From an uncultured Eubacteriales bacterium (GTDB taxonomy: Bacteria; Bacillota; Clostridia; Oscillospirales; Acutalibacteraceae), in assembly GCA_900315255.1 (NCBI GenBank), contig OMYH01000018.1:1-60042 (forward strand): a DNA stretch of 60,042 nt. The letters are read 5' to 3'. The position numbers and the translations under genes are program-made. The stretch's first letter is position 1. Each line of letters starts with the position of its first letter. This document shows positions 9,361 to 18,181 of this stretch, in pieces. The notes under the pieces are model-generated. The model was not told the origin of the DNA, did no database searches, and worked only from the letters and a program-made list of their open reading frames with translations.

Positions 9361-10205
9361 ATATTATCAGTCCTTTTTACGCCAAACTTTTCTCTCATCT
9401 CTGCCATTCTTCCGCATGACATTCTCCCCTCGGGGCATTTCCCATACAAACAGCCGGGTCCTGCCTTCGAGAAAATATGCGGAGCAGTCTCTTTGACGAG
9501 CACAAGCATTTGCTGAGCCACATCTCTGATCTCCCACTGCGCGCGGCTGCAGCAGCGATGTTCAAAGAAATTGAGCAGACTTCTCGCATTGAAGGTGCAT
9601 ATTATCTTGGTAGTGCAGGCGTTCGGCAGAATGAACCTGGCGTCCTCGTTTGCGCTCTTTTCAAATGCGGAAAACCTCTTTTTATCAATCTCCCTGAATT
9701 TCAGAATAACGTCGCTTTCGCTCATCACGGAAATATCTCCGAGCTTTTCTTTGATCTCGGTGTCATTTTCGGCAAGCTTAACAACGCTGCGGTATATCAG
9801 CAAGTCACGGACTTCTGCATAAGCCTCTGCCTCATGCTTTATAGCGTCGTTATACTTTTCAAGCAGAACGGGATCCTCCGCAATTGCGGGCGGCGTTACG
9901 AATTCAAAGGAATTGCCGTCAACATATCTCTGCGACTGCTGACTGTATGAGGCTATTCTGTGCCGCACAAGCTGATGAGAGCAGGCGCGTGAGATCCCCT
10001 CTATGCCGAAGGTGAACGATATATGTTCAATGGGACTCTGATGACCGAGCGATGACAGCATATCGAGGAACGAAGCTGTTTTTTCATCGGTAAGCCCCTC
10101 TTTCACCTCGGAAATATCGCTTTTGGAATAGCACAGCTTTGCAGCCATAGCGACAGTTCTCTCGGGATCGGGAGTATAATTCAACAGAGTAACCTTTGCG
10201 GACAT
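9357..10205 (-). CDS. thyX: FAD-dependent thymidylate synthase ThyX
   Basis: ThyX methylates dUMP to dTMP using methylene-THF and reduced FAD, and leaves THF rather than DHF. The signature RHRIASYSQQSQRY spans residues 81-94 and matches the ThyX motif RHRxxSxxxxSxR. The 282 residues cover the whole fold. The C-terminus carries a cysteine-rich tail (CLYGKCPEGRMSCG) seen in many clostridial ThyX proteins. GGTGAGG precedes the ATG. It is the first gene of a five-gene minus-strand unit; no thyA is visible in this window. Confidence 0.96.
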   Translation of the reverse strand: MSAKVTLLNYTPDPERTVAMAAKLCYSKSDISEVKEGLTDEKTASFLDMLSSLGHQSPIEHISFTFGIEGISRACSHQLVRHRIASYSQQSQRYVDGNSFEFVTPPAIAEDPVLLEKYNDAIKHEAEAYAEVRDLLIYRSVVKLAENDTEIKEKLGDISVMSESDVILKFREIDKKRFSAFEKSANEDARFILPNACTTKIICTFNARSLLNFFEHRCCSRAQWEIRDVAQQMLVLVKETAPHIFSKAGPGCLYGKCPEGRMSCGRMAEMREKFGVKRTDNI

Positions 10206-10252
10206 AAGTCCTCACCGCCTTTTTACATAACATCATACTTATAGACTTTAAC

Positions 10253-10281
10253 ATTATATCAAATTATGGCAGCCGAAACAA
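10253..10281 (-). promoter_or_regulatory. Promoter of the thyX unit
   Basis: On the minus strand TTGTTT (10276-10281) is followed after exactly 17 nt by TATAAT (10253-10258). The transcript would start about 40 nt before the thyX ATG. Confidence 0.6.
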
Positions 10282-10380
10282 GTCTAATTATGGTGTAATT
10301 TTGAAATTTATTGTAAATAATACTGTGCATATTCACATTACGGTCGGCAGTCGCACCGCAGCCTTTCGGAACTGCAAGTA

Positions 10381-10409
10381 TTGATATCAGCTCCCCGAAA
10401 TGATATAAT
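10381..10409 (+). promoter_or_regulatory. Promoter of the histidine-phosphatase gene
   Basis: TTGATA at 10381-10386, a 17-nt spacer and TATAAT at 10404-10409 lie about 70 nt before the start codon. It is divergent from the thyX promoter. Confidence 0.65.
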
Positions 10410-10478
10410 ATACAGAAACACGCTGCGATAAGCTTTTGCGAAATCGCACACTACATCTATCTGTCACGGAGGGAAACC

Positions 10479-11027
10479 ATGTTATACATAATAAGACACG
10501 GAAAAACAGACTGGAACAAAAAATACAAGCTTCAGGGCAGGACAGATATTCCGCTAAATGACGAAGGAAGAAAAATGGCAGCTGCCGCTGCGGATGAATA
10601 CAAGGATGTACGCTTCGATATTTGTTATTGCTCTCCCCTTGTTCGCGCAAAGGAAACGGCGGAGATCTTGCTGAAGGGCAGAGATGTCCCGATAATAACG
10701 GACGATAGATTGACAGAGATGTGCTTCGGGATATATGAGGGAGTTGAGAACAGCTTCAACATTCCCGACTGCCCGATAAATGTGCTTTTTCATCATCCCG
10801 AGCTATACACCGTTCCTGCGGAAGGCGCCGAAAGCATGGAGGAACTTTTTGCCCGAACAGGCGAATTCTTAAAGGAAATAGTTGAACCGCAGTTAAACAA
10901 TAACAAAGATATACTGATCGTCGGTCACGGCGCAATGAATTCAAGCATTGTCTGCCGGATAAAAAATCTTCCGCTCGAGAAATTCTGGAGCGCAGGAATA
11001 GAAAACTGCAAATTGATGAAGCTGTGA
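10479..11027 (+). CDS. Histidine phosphatase family protein (phosphoglycerate mutase-like)
   Basis: The 182-residue cytoplasmic protein has the phosphohistidine motif RHGKT at residues 6-10, the second arginine region YCSPLVRAKETAEI near 50, and the second catalytic histidine in IVGHGAMN near 150. This branch includes phosphatases of small phosphate esters (CobC, PhoE, GpmB-like), so the substrate is open. GGAGG lies 8 nt upstream of the ATG. It is a single-gene unit between its own promoter and a strong terminator. Confidence 0.88.
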   Translation: MLYIIRHGKTDWNKKYKLQGRTDIPLNDEGRKMAAAAADEYKDVRFDICYCSPLVRAKETAEILLKGRDVPIITDDRLTEMCFGIYEGVENSFNIPDCPINVLFHHPELYTVPAEGAESMEELFARTGEFLKEIVEPQLNNNKDILIVGHGAMNSSIVCRIKNLPLEKFWSAGIENCKLMKL

Positions 11028-11093
11028 ACAGATCCGTTATCGTTCCGGGCAGACGCATACACAGCAGGATACTTACCGACGGCGAACAGCCGC

Positions 11094-11128
11094 AAAAAGA
11101 CTCCCGTATCATTACGGAAGTCTTTTTT
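11094..11128. terminator. Bidirectional terminator between the histidine phosphatase gene and sigF
   Basis: AAAAAGACTCCCGTA, a short loop, then TACGGAAGTCTTTTTT forms a stem with A and T runs on both sides. It separates two convergent units and can serve both strands. Confidence 0.85.
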
Positions 11129-11166
11129 GAACCTTACGGCGGTTATGTAGTCATATGTTTTTTTGT

Positions 11167-11826
11167 CTATATCAGCCTTTCCCTTAGCTTGATCAGAATC
11201 TTCTTCTCCCTGCGGCTTATCTGCACCTGCGATGTGCCTATGAGCTTCGCCGTCTGCGACTGCGTAAGCTCCCTGAAATACCTTAGCTCAATGATCTCCC
11301 TGTCCTCCTCGGGCAGCGTGTCAAGCTCCTGAAGCAGGCTAAGCCTTTCGGACAGCTTTTCCTCCTGCGATTCGGTTGGAATATCGAGCTGCGACTCCTC
11401 CTCTCCCTCGTCTGCTACGGTGAGAGATAACGGCTGTCTGCACGCACACAAGGCTTCTGTGACCTGCTCTGCGCTTGTCCCTATTCCTTCGGCTATCCGT
11501 GAAACAGACGGCTCCTGCCCGGTGGACGTGAGAAATTTTTCTCTGAACCCTGCGGCTTTCATGGCAATATCCTTGAGTCCTCTGCTCACACGCAAGGCTC
11601 CGTTTTCTCTGAAAAGTCCCCGTATTTCGCCCATTATCAGCGGTACCGCATATGTGGAAAAACACAGCCCGCGGCTCTCGTCAAACCTGTCTATCGCCTT
11701 GACAAGTCCCACGCAGCCTGCACCGACAAGATCGTCATATTCTATCCCCCTGCCCTTGAACCTGTTCGCTATGGAATATACCAGCCCCATATTCTCATCG
11801 GCGATAGAGTCACGGGTTTTCGTCAT
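11167..11826 (-). CDS. sigF: Sporulation sigma factor SigF
   Basis: SigF is the first forespore-specific sigma factor. The 219-residue protein has region 2 (YDDLVGAGCVGLVKAIDRFD, then FSTYAVPLIMGEIR), region 3, and the region 4 helix-turn-helix (LTQSQTAKLIGTSQVQISRREKKIL). The IMGEIR motif is typical of the SigF/SigG group. Identity as SigF rather than SigG rests mainly on the adjacent spoIIAA and spoIIAB. Its ATG lies 17 nt inside the end of spoIIAB, so translation is probably coupled, keeping sigma and anti-sigma in proportion. The third gene of the operon corresponds to spoIIAC. Confidence 0.95.
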   Translation of the reverse strand: MTKTRDSIADENMGLVYSIANRFKGRGIEYDDLVGAGCVGLVKAIDRFDESRGLCFSTYAVPLIMGEIRGLFRENGALRVSRGLKDIAMKAAGFREKFLTSTGQEPSVSRIAEGIGTSAEQVTEALCACRQPLSLTVADEGEEESQLDIPTESQEEKLSERLSLLQELDTLPEEDREIIELRYFRELTQSQTAKLIGTSQVQISRREKKILIKLRERLI

Positions 11827-12268
11827 CGGTCTTTGCTCTTCCCCGTCTGATGATATACTTTTCCATGGTTACGGCAGTTCCGCAATTAACCTTTGACGTA
11901 ACCTTCAGCTTATCCATGAAACTCTGCATAACGGCAAATCCCAGTCCGGCACGCTCCCCTCCCACAGTGGAGAAAAGCGGCTCCATAGCCTGCGGAATGT
12001 TCTCTATCCCCTTTCCCTTGTCACGAATTTTTATGACGATCCGTCCGTTGTCATATATTTTTGCGTTGACGGTGATTATCCCCTCTCCGTACTCATAACC
12101 GTGTATGACGCAGTTTGTCACCGCTTCGGACACTGCCGTCTTGATGTCCGACAGCTCGGTAATGGTCGGGTCAAGCGGCAGCACAAAGGCGCTTACCGCC
12201 GTACGGGCAAAGTTTTCGTTCATGCTCCTGCTCGAAAAGCTGAGAGTCATTTCGTTTATCAGATCCAT
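11810..12268 (-). CDS. spoIIAB: Anti-sigma F factor and SpoIIAA kinase SpoIIAB
   Basis: SpoIIAB holds SigF inactive before septation and phosphorylates SpoIIAA. The 152 residues form a GHKL ATPase. The N box with SEAVTNCVIHGY (residues about 47-58) supplies the Mg-binding Asn and catalytic acid, followed by RDKGKGI (about 82-88) and the ATP-lid region ERAGLGFAVMQSF (about 107-119). It starts 10 nt after spoIIAA ends. All motifs needed for ATP binding are intact. Confidence 0.95.
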   Translation of the reverse strand: MDLINEMTLSFSSRSMNENFARTAVSAFVLPLDPTITELSDIKTAVSEAVTNCVIHGYEYGEGIITVNAKIYDNGRIVIKIRDKGKGIENIPQAMEPLFSTVGGERAGLGFAVMQSFMDKLKVTSKVNCGTAVTMEKYIIRRGRAKTDDENP

Positions 12269-12278
12269 ACATTCACCT

Positions 12279-12578
12279 CTATTCTGTAATCTGTCTTACC
12301 CCCGACAAGGCGATGAGCCTTTCGAGGTGCTGCGGCACATGGTCTATGCGAACAACGCCGCCTGCTATCTTCATCATTCTGTATCTGCCCATTATAAGTC
12401 CTATCCCCGAGCTGTCCATAAACTTCACTCTCCCGAAGTCCAGCACAAGCGTTTTCGGGCGGTACTTTTCAATGTCTGCGTCGACCGCTTGCCTGATCCC
12501 CCTTGCCGAATGATGGTCTATTTCGCCCGAGAGCTGTACGGTGAGCGTGTTCTTCTCAAAGGTCAGTTTTACATTCAT
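12279..12578 (-). CDS. spoIIAA: Anti-anti-sigma factor SpoIIAA
   Basis: This 99-residue STAS-domain protein releases SigF by binding SpoIIAB when unphosphorylated. The phosphorylation motif MDSSGIG places the regulatory serine at position 57, close to Ser58 in Bacillus subtilis. GGAGGAG precedes the ATG. It is the first gene of spoIIAA-spoIIAB-sigF. The activating phosphatase SpoIIE is not in this window. Confidence 0.95.
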   Translation of the reverse strand: MNVKLTFEKNTLTVQLSGEIDHHSARGIRQAVDADIEKYRPKTLVLDFGRVKFMDSSGIGLIMGRYRMMKIAGGVVRIDHVPQHLERLIALSGVRQITE

Positions 12579-12619
12579 CGTTACTCCTCCCGAAATATTC
12601 TGTAATCATTTTACTGCAC

Positions 12620-12647
12620 GGTCTGTAAAAATTTGAGTATATCCTGT
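12620..12647 (-). promoter_or_regulatory. Candidate sigma-H-type promoter of the spoIIA operon
   Basis: On the minus strand ACAGGATAT (12639-12647) fits the sigma-H -35 pattern RNAGGAWWW. After 12 nt comes ACAGACC, a partial match to RNNGAAT. The family is known to be sigma-H controlled in Bacillus; the match here is incomplete at -10. Confidence 0.35.
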
Positions 12648-12734
12648 TGTCGAATTGATCATTATTATTTTTCAGAACCGATTTACGGATTATCAACACG
12701 GCGTTTGAACGAGTTAAAAAGTCAAAATTCACTG

Positions 12735-12763
12735 TTTACAATCAAGTGATAAAGTGATATAAT
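12735..12763 (+). promoter_or_regulatory. alaS promoter
   Basis: TTTACA (12735-12740), 17 nt, TATAAT (12758-12763). The 5-prime leader is only about 50 nt, which leaves no room for a T-box. Confidence 0.75.
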
Positions 12764-12820
12764 AATATAATGATTTTTTATGTATTCATTAGAAACAGAA
12801 AATGAAAAAGGAGAACCAAT

Positions 12821-15454
12821 ATGGAATGGACAGGACTTAATGAATTAAGAGAAAAATATTTATCATTCTTTGAATCAAAGGGTCATCTCAGATTAAAAAG
12901 CTTTTCGCTCGTACCGCCGAAGGACGACACAAGCCTTCTGCTTATCAATTCGGGCATGGCGCCGATGAAAAAATACTTTACGGGAGAGGTAACTCCGCCG
13001 AGAAAGCGTGTTACAACTTGTCAGAAATGTATACGTACACCCGACATTGAGCGTGTCGGCATTACCGCACGTCACGGCACATATTTTGAAATGCTCGGCA
13101 ACTTCTCCTTCGGAGATTATTTCAAGGAAGAGGCTACAACATGGGCATGGGAGTTCTTTACTGAGGTTCTCAAAATGCCGAAGGAAAAGCTCTACTGCTC
13201 TATCTATGAGAACGACGAAGAGGCGTTTGAGATCTGGACAAAGAGAAGAGGCGTTGATCCCTCGCATATAGTAAGACTCGGCAAAGAGGATAATTTCTGG
13301 GAGCACGGCTCAGGTCCGTGCGGCCCCTGCTCGGAGATCTATTTCGACAGAGGAGAAGAGAAGGGCTGCGGCAAGCCAACCTGCGGCGTCGGCTGTGACT
13401 GCGACCGTTACGTTGAGGTATGGAACCTCGTTTTCACTCAGTTTGACAGCGACGGCAAGGGTACATACACTCCGCTCGATCACCCCAACATTGATACGGG
13501 CATGGGTCTTGAAAGACTCGCCTGCGTAATGCAGGGAGTGGATAATCTCTTCCTTGTTGACACCGTGCAGAACATTATGAAGCACATCAGCGAGATCACG
13601 GGCGTAACGTACGGCTCGGGTGAGAAAAGCGATATTTCTTTGAGAGTAATAACCGATCATATCCGTTCCACTACATTCATGATCAGCGACGGCGTTATGC
13701 CGTCTAACGAAGGCAAGGGCTATGTATTAAGACGCCTGTTAAGACGAGCTGCTCGTCACGGCAGAATGCTCGGCGTACATGAGCCGTTCCTGTACAAGGT
13801 ATGTGCGACTGTTATCAAAGAAAACGAGGGAGCTTACCCCGAGCTTAAAGAAAAAGAAGAATTCATCACAAAGCTCATCAAAACGGAAGAGGAGAATTTC
13901 TCCCGTACTATCGAACAGGGTATGTCGCTGCTCGAAAAGCTCATGGATTCGGCAGACAAGATGTCCATAAGCGGCGATGACGCCTTCAAGCTCAGCGATA
14001 CCTACGGCTTCCCGATCGACCTGACAAAGGAGATCGCAGCCGACAAGGGCTTCACGGTAGACGAAGAGAGATTCAGGGATCTGCTCGCAATACAGAAAAA
14101 GACCGCCCGTGACGCAAGAAAGAACGCAGGCGCAGACGCATGGATAAGCGACTCTACAGACCTGTCTGATATAGCAAAGACAGAATTCACAGGCTACACA
14201 GACTTTGCAAACGGTGCAAGGGTTCTGGCTGTTATAAAGGACGGCGAGAGAGTGAGCGCAGCGTACGAGGGCGACGAGGTCATCATCATTCTCGACAAAA
14301 CACCGTTCTATGCCGAAAGCGGCGGACAGTGCGGCGACACAGGCATGATCACCTGCGATGACTTTACTGCTCAGGTGCATAATACAACCAAAAATAACAA
14401 TGCTATCATATTCCATACGGCAAAGATCATAAGCGGCATGGCAAGCGTCGGCACCGATGTAAGGGCAGAGATTAATATTATCAGACGTAACGATATTATG
14501 CGTAACCACACCGCCGCTCACCTTTTGCAGGCGGCTCTCAGAGAGGTTCTCGGAACGCACGTTCAGCAGGCAGGTCAGCTGGTAACGGACGACAAGCTCA
14601 GATTTGACTTCACGCATTTCTCCGCAATGACGGCAGAGGAGCTTCTGAAGGTTGAACAGCTGGTCAACGCAAAGATACTCGATGGCATTGACGTGACAAG
14701 CCGTGAAATGCCAATCGACGAGGCAAGGAAGCTCGGAGCAATGGCTCTCTTCGGAGAGAAGTACGGCGATGTTGTAAGAGTAGTGAGCGTGAGCGATTTC
14801 TCAATAGAATTCTGCGGCGGTACTCATGTAAACAACACGTCAAAGCTCGGACTTTTCCATATCCGTTCGGAAGCCTCGGCAGCAGCAGGCGTAAGAAGAA
14901 TCGAAGCTGTAACGGGTCACGGAGTTTTGAGCTATCTCGGCAATGCCATGGCAATAATCGGTCAGGCTGCTCAAAAGCTGAAAATAGCCAATCCGTGGGA
15001 TCTGGTTTCCGGCTGTGAGAAGGCTGCTGAAATCATCCGTGAGAAGGATAAGAAGATAGAAGAGCTTAACAACAAGCTTGCAAACGGCATGATCTCGGGT
15101 ATAATCGCCTCGGAGAAGAATATTAACGGCACAAGCGTATTCACAGGCAGACTTGAGGACGTATCGGCTGATATGCTCAGGGGGATCTGTGACAAGATAA
15201 CGTCTAAGTATGAAAACAGTGTTATCGTGCTTGCAGGCGTCGGCGGCGGCAAGGGTACGTTCTGTACCGCCTGCACAAAGACAGCCGTAAAGAGCGGAAT
15301 CAAAGCAGGCGCTGTTGCAAAGGCTGTTGCGCAGGTAACGGGCGGCAACGGCGGCGGCAAGCCCGAAATGGCTATGGCAGGCGCAAAGGATATTACAAAG
15401 GTTGATGAAGCGCTTGCACAGGCTTACGGTATTGTTGAGGGAATGCTTTCATAA
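12821..15454 (+). CDS. alaS: Alanyl-tRNA synthetase
   Basis: It charges tRNA-Ala and edits mischarged products. The 877 residues cover the full set: class II catalytic core (RHGTYFEMLGNFSFGDYF near 88-105, then the GMGLERLACVMQG motif near 228), tRNA-recognition region, editing domain with HTAAHLLQAALRE (near 565) and CGGTHV (near 666), and the C-terminal DHHA1/oligomerisation domain ending in GGNGGGKPEMAMAG. The zinc-binding cysteine and histidine of the editing domain are present. AAAGGAG lies 7 nt before the ATG. It is transcribed alone. Confidence 0.98.
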   Translation: MEWTGLNELREKYLSFFESKGHLRLKSFSLVPPKDDTSLLLINSGMAPMKKYFTGEVTPPRKRVTTCQKCIRTPDIERVGITARHGTYFEMLGNFSFGDYFKEEATTWAWEFFTEVLKMPKEKLYCSIYENDEEAFEIWTKRRGVDPSHIVRLGKEDNFWEHGSGPCGPCSEIYFDRGEEKGCGKPTCGVGCDCDRYVEVWNLVFTQFDSDGKGTYTPLDHPNIDTGMGLERLACVMQGVDNLFLVDTVQNIMKHISEITGVTYGSGEKSDISLRVITDHIRSTTFMISDGVMPSNEGKGYVLRRLLRRAARHGRMLGVHEPFLYKVCATVIKENEGAYPELKEKEEFITKLIKTEEENFSRTIEQGMSLLEKLMDSADKMSISGDDAFKLSDTYGFPIDLTKEIAADKGFTVDEERFRDLLAIQKKTARDARKNAGADAWISDSTDLSDIAKTEFTGYTDFANGARVLAVIKDGERVSAAYEGDEVIIILDKTPFYAESGGQCGDTGMITCDDFTAQVHNTTKNNNAIIFHTAKIISGMASVGTDVRAEINIIRRNDIMRNHTAAHLLQAALREVLGTHVQQAGQLVTDDKLRFDFTHFSAMTAEELLKVEQLVNAKILDGIDVTSREMPIDEARKLGAMALFGEKYGDVVRVVSVSDFSIEFCGGTHVNNTSKLGLFHIRSEASAAAGVRRIEAVTGHGVLSYLGNAMAIIGQAAQKLKIANPWDLVSGCEKAAEIIREKDKKIEELNNKLANGMISGIIASEKNINGTSVFTGRLEDVSADMLRGICDKITSKYENSVIVLAGVGGGKGTFCTACTKTAVKSGIKAGAVAKAVAQVTGGNGGGKPEMAMAGAKDITKVDEALAQAYGIVEGMLS

Positions 15455-15455
15455 G

Positions 15456-15515
15456 TGTAGAGTGTGGAAAGTGGAGAGTGGAGAGTGGAGAGTGGAAAGC
15501 GGAGAGCGGAGTGTG
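15456..15515 (+). repeat. GTGGAGA-type tandem repeat after alaS
   Basis: About seven imperfect copies of a 7-nt unit (GTGGAGA, GTGGAAA, GCGGAGA variants) run from 15456 to 15515. They are followed at 15554-15566 by the TTGTTCTGTCATT motif of the dispersed intergenic repeat family. No gene is present between alaS and the U32 gene. Confidence 0.7.
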
Positions 15516-15645
15516 GTTTTTTTAGTTAGGAATGATTGTTCGGAAGCATACATTGTTCTGTCATTTGAGCAATTCAAAGTCAGAAATAGACTTTGAACTT
15601 CAACCTTCCGCCAACCACAAACCAACATTGTACGGAGAATGTTAT

Positions 15646-16863
15646 ATGAACAAAAAATACGAAGTATTATCTCCTGCGGGAGATTTGGAGTGCCTTGTTT
15701 CCGCAGTTAATTTCGGAGCTGACGCAGTGTACCTTGCAGGAAATCAGTTCGGTATGAGAACAGCCTCAAAAAACTTTACCGACGAACAGCTTGCGCAGGG
15801 CATAGAATATGCGCACAACAGAGGAGTTAAAGTATATATCACCTGCAACACACTCCCCCGAAACAGTGAGCTTGCGGAACTGCCGAGATTCATGGAAACG
15901 GCGCAGTCACTGGGTGCAGACGCATTTATCATCGCCGACCTCGGCGTTATGGAATATGCAAAGCGATATGCTCCTAAGGTAGATATACATATGTCCACAC
16001 AGGTCGGTATCGTGAATTACGCCGCCGCAAACGCACTCTATAACATGGGCGCAAAGCGAGTTGTTCTCGCAAGGGAGATGTCTATAAAGGAGATCGCCGA
16101 GCTTAAAGCGAACATACCCGAGGATCTGGAGATCGAGGTATTCGTCCACGGTGCGATGTGCGTATCCTTCTCGGGCAGGTGTATAATCTCAAGCTACATG
16201 ACAGGCAGGGACGCCAACCGAGGCGACTGCGCCCAGCCGTGCAGATGGAAATACCACCTCTACGAGGAGAACCGACAGGGACAGTATTTCCCGATAGAAG
16301 AGGACGAGAACGGAACATTTTTATACAATTCAAGGGATCTGTGTATGATAGAGCATATCCCCGAATTATTGGAGGCAGGAGTTACAAGCCTTAAAATAGA
16401 GGGCAGAGCGAAATCTGCTTACTATACATCTGTAATGACTCACGCATACAGCAGTGCAGTTAAAGATTATATCCGTATGGGAAAGGATTATACTCTTGCG
16501 CCGTGGATAAAAGACGAAGTTAATAAAATAAGCCACAGAGAGTACAACACAGGGTTCTTCTTCGGTCACGAACCGGGTCAGGTAACGGGCAACGGCGGCT
16601 ACATCAGAGAATACGACGTTGTCGCTATGTGTGAAGAAAGCGGCAGCGAGTATAACATAATAACTCAGAGAAATAAATTCTACAAGGGCGATACTCTCGA
16701 TGTACTCCCCCCTCAGGGAAGATCGTTTGATGTAACGGTAATTGAGATCAAAAACGAAAACGGAGAAGAGGTTGACAGCGCTCCCCATGCGATGGAAAAG
16801 CTTTATCTCAGAACAGGGGTCGAGATCCCAAAAGGCTCTTATCTCAGGAAAAAAAGAACCTGA
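15646..16863 (+). CDS. Peptidase U32 family protein (probable tRNA hydroxylation protein, TrhP-like)
   Basis: The 405-residue protein starts with the conserved SPAGDLECLVSAVNFGADAV and carries the U32 signature E-V-F-V-H-G-A-M-C-V-S-F-S-G-R-C near residue 165-180, followed by RGDCAQPCRW. These cysteines are conserved in members that act with prephenate in 5-hydroxyuridine formation at the tRNA wobble position; others were first described as collagenases. The short form without an extra C-terminal domain fits the tRNA-modifying type. The start at 15646 is supported by ACGGAGAA upstream; the open frame before it runs through repeat sequence. Confidence 0.88.
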   Translation: MNKKYEVLSPAGDLECLVSAVNFGADAVYLAGNQFGMRTASKNFTDEQLAQGIEYAHNRGVKVYITCNTLPRNSELAELPRFMETAQSLGADAFIIADLGVMEYAKRYAPKVDIHMSTQVGIVNYAAANALYNMGAKRVVLAREMSIKEIAELKANIPEDLEIEVFVHGAMCVSFSGRCIISSYMTGRDANRGDCAQPCRWKYHLYEENRQGQYFPIEEDENGTFLYNSRDLCMIEHIPELLEAGVTSLKIEGRAKSAYYTSVMTHAYSSAVKDYIRMGKDYTLAPWIKDEVNKISHREYNTGFFFGHEPGQVTGNGGYIREYDVVAMCEESGSEYNIITQRNKFYKGDTLDVLPPQGRSFDVTVIEIKNENGEEVDSAPHAMEKLYLRTGVEIPKGSYLRKKRT

Positions 16864-16897
16864 TTTTTATTCGAGCAAAGAGAGTTTTAAGTAATAA

Positions 16898-16928
16898 TGG
16901 GTATCCCGAAAGGGATGCCCACTTTTTT
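16898..16928 (+). terminator. Terminator after the U32 gene
   Basis: TGGGTATCCC, GAAA tetraloop, GGGATGCCCA, then CTTTTTT. Confidence 0.85.
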
Positions 16929-17041
16929 CATAATACGAATAATTTTCAAGAGGTTGGGATTATTCGTGCAAAATTTATGTATAAAAACTGTTTATAAATA
17001 AAAAATAATTACAAAAAAGTTAAAAAACTAATTAAAAAAGG

Positions 17042-17071
17042 TTGACAAATTGGTAACAAGAATGTTATAAT
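17042..17071 (+). promoter_or_regulatory. Promoter of rsmD-coaD
   Basis: TTGACA (17042-17047), 18 nt, TATAAT (17066-17071); both hexamers are perfect. The rsmD start codon is 29 nt downstream. Confidence 0.85.
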
Positions 17072-17099
17072 TCTAAACAGATAGGTTTTGGAGGTTATT

Positions 17100-17645
17100 A
17101 TGCGAGTTATTACAGGATCTGCACGAGGCAGAAAATTAGAGCAGCTTTCAGGCGACGATGTGCGACCAACGACTGACAGGGTCAAGGAAGCTGTATTCAG
17201 TATCATACAATTTGACATAGAGGGCAGACGGTTTCTCGATTTGTTCGCAGGCTCGGGTCAGATGGGGATCGAAGCATTGAGCCGAGGTGCAGCGGAGGCG
17301 GTGTTCGTTGACAACAGACGTGAGTCCGTTGAAATTGTCAAGCGCAATCTTGCTTCAGTGAAGCTTCCGAACGGCAGAGTTGTGCAGTCGGATTCGATCA
17401 GCTTTCTGAACACGAACAAGGGCGAGTATGACTTTATGTTTCTCGATCCGCCCTACGGCACGGGACTTTTGCAGGCAGCGCTTGCAAAGGCTGAAGCTGT
17501 TATGAAAAAGACCGGGCTAATCATATGCGAGCACCCTATCGGTGAAAAGCTGCCCGACAAGCTCGGCGAGTTTGTGCGCTGCAGAGATTATAAATACGGA
17601 AAGATCGGCATTACCACTTACTGTCACAGTGAGTACGCCGATTGA
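17100..17645 (+). CDS. rsmD: 16S rRNA (guanine966-N2)-methyltransferase RsmD
   Basis: This SAM-dependent enzyme methylates G966 of 16S rRNA. It has 181 residues. The N-terminal RVITGSARGRKL matches the RsmD signature, FLDLFAGSGQMGIEALSRGA forms the SAM-binding loop, and FLDPPYGTG is the N2-guanine methyltransferase catalytic motif (DPPY). The start at 17100 is set by GGAGG at 17090-17094; an upstream in-frame ATG at 17088 would precede that site. coaD follows 35 nt later, the usual Firmicute pairing. Confidence 0.95.
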   Translation: MRVITGSARGRKLEQLSGDDVRPTTDRVKEAVFSIIQFDIEGRRFLDLFAGSGQMGIEALSRGAAEAVFVDNRRESVEIVKRNLASVKLPNGRVVQSDSISFLNTNKGEYDFMFLDPPYGTGLLQAALAKAEAVMKKTGLIICEHPIGEKLPDKLGEFVRCRDYKYGKIGITTYCHSEYAD

Positions 17646-17680
17646 TATATTTACTTTACTATTAAAAAGGGAGGTGTTTT

Positions 17681-18181
17681 ATGCGTACAGTTATTTGTCC
17701 GGGAAGCTTTGACCCTGTTACACTGGGGCACGTTGACATTATCAAGCGAGCGGCAAATACGTTTGACAAGGTAATAGTTGCGGTATTCGTGAACAAAGCG
17801 AAAACGCCTTGTTTCACGATCGAAGAACGTATGCACCTGCTGAACAAGGCTCTTGACGGAATAGAGAACGTTGAGGTCGTTGCTTGTGAAGGGCTTCTTG
17901 CCGATTATGCAAGAGAGAGAAATGCCACAGCGGTAGTTAAGGGACTTCGCGCCGTATCTGATTTTGAATATGAATTTCAGATGGCGCTTACCAATAAAAT
18001 GCTCAATCCGGAGTTGGAAACAATATTCTTCACGTCACGCGCAGAGAATATGTATCTAAGCTCAAGCATTGTAAAAAATGTTGCAAGTTTTGGGGGAAAC
18101 ATCAGGGACTTTGTTCCCGAATGTATTCACGACGAAATCCGTAACAGATTATGTGGAGGAGGAAACAAAAATGAAAGTTGA
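17681..18181 (+). CDS. coaD: Phosphopantetheine adenylyltransferase
   Basis: It catalyses the fourth step of coenzyme A synthesis. The 166 residues contain PGSFDPVTLGH (residues 7-17) with the HxGH-type nucleotidyl-transfer site, VVKGLRAVSDFEYE in the middle, and YLSSSIVKNVASFGG, the ISSTxVR-like motif, near 128. GGGAGG precedes the ATG. The stop codon lies 11 nt inside the next gene, which suggests translational coupling. Confidence 0.96.
   Translation: MRTVICPGSFDPVTLGHVDIIKRAANTFDKVIVAVFVNKAKTPCFTIEERMHLLNKALDGIENVEVVACEGLLADYARERNATAVVKGLRAVSDFEYEFQMALTNKMLNPELETIFFTSRAENMYLSSSIVKNVASFGGNIRDFVPECIHDEIRNRLCGGGNKNES

Noticed and set aside
12764-12820. T-box leader for alaS
   Set aside because: The leader is about 50 nt, too short, and no T-box sequence is present.
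13739-14617. 292-residue minus-strand ORF
   Set aside because: Antisense shadow of alaS.
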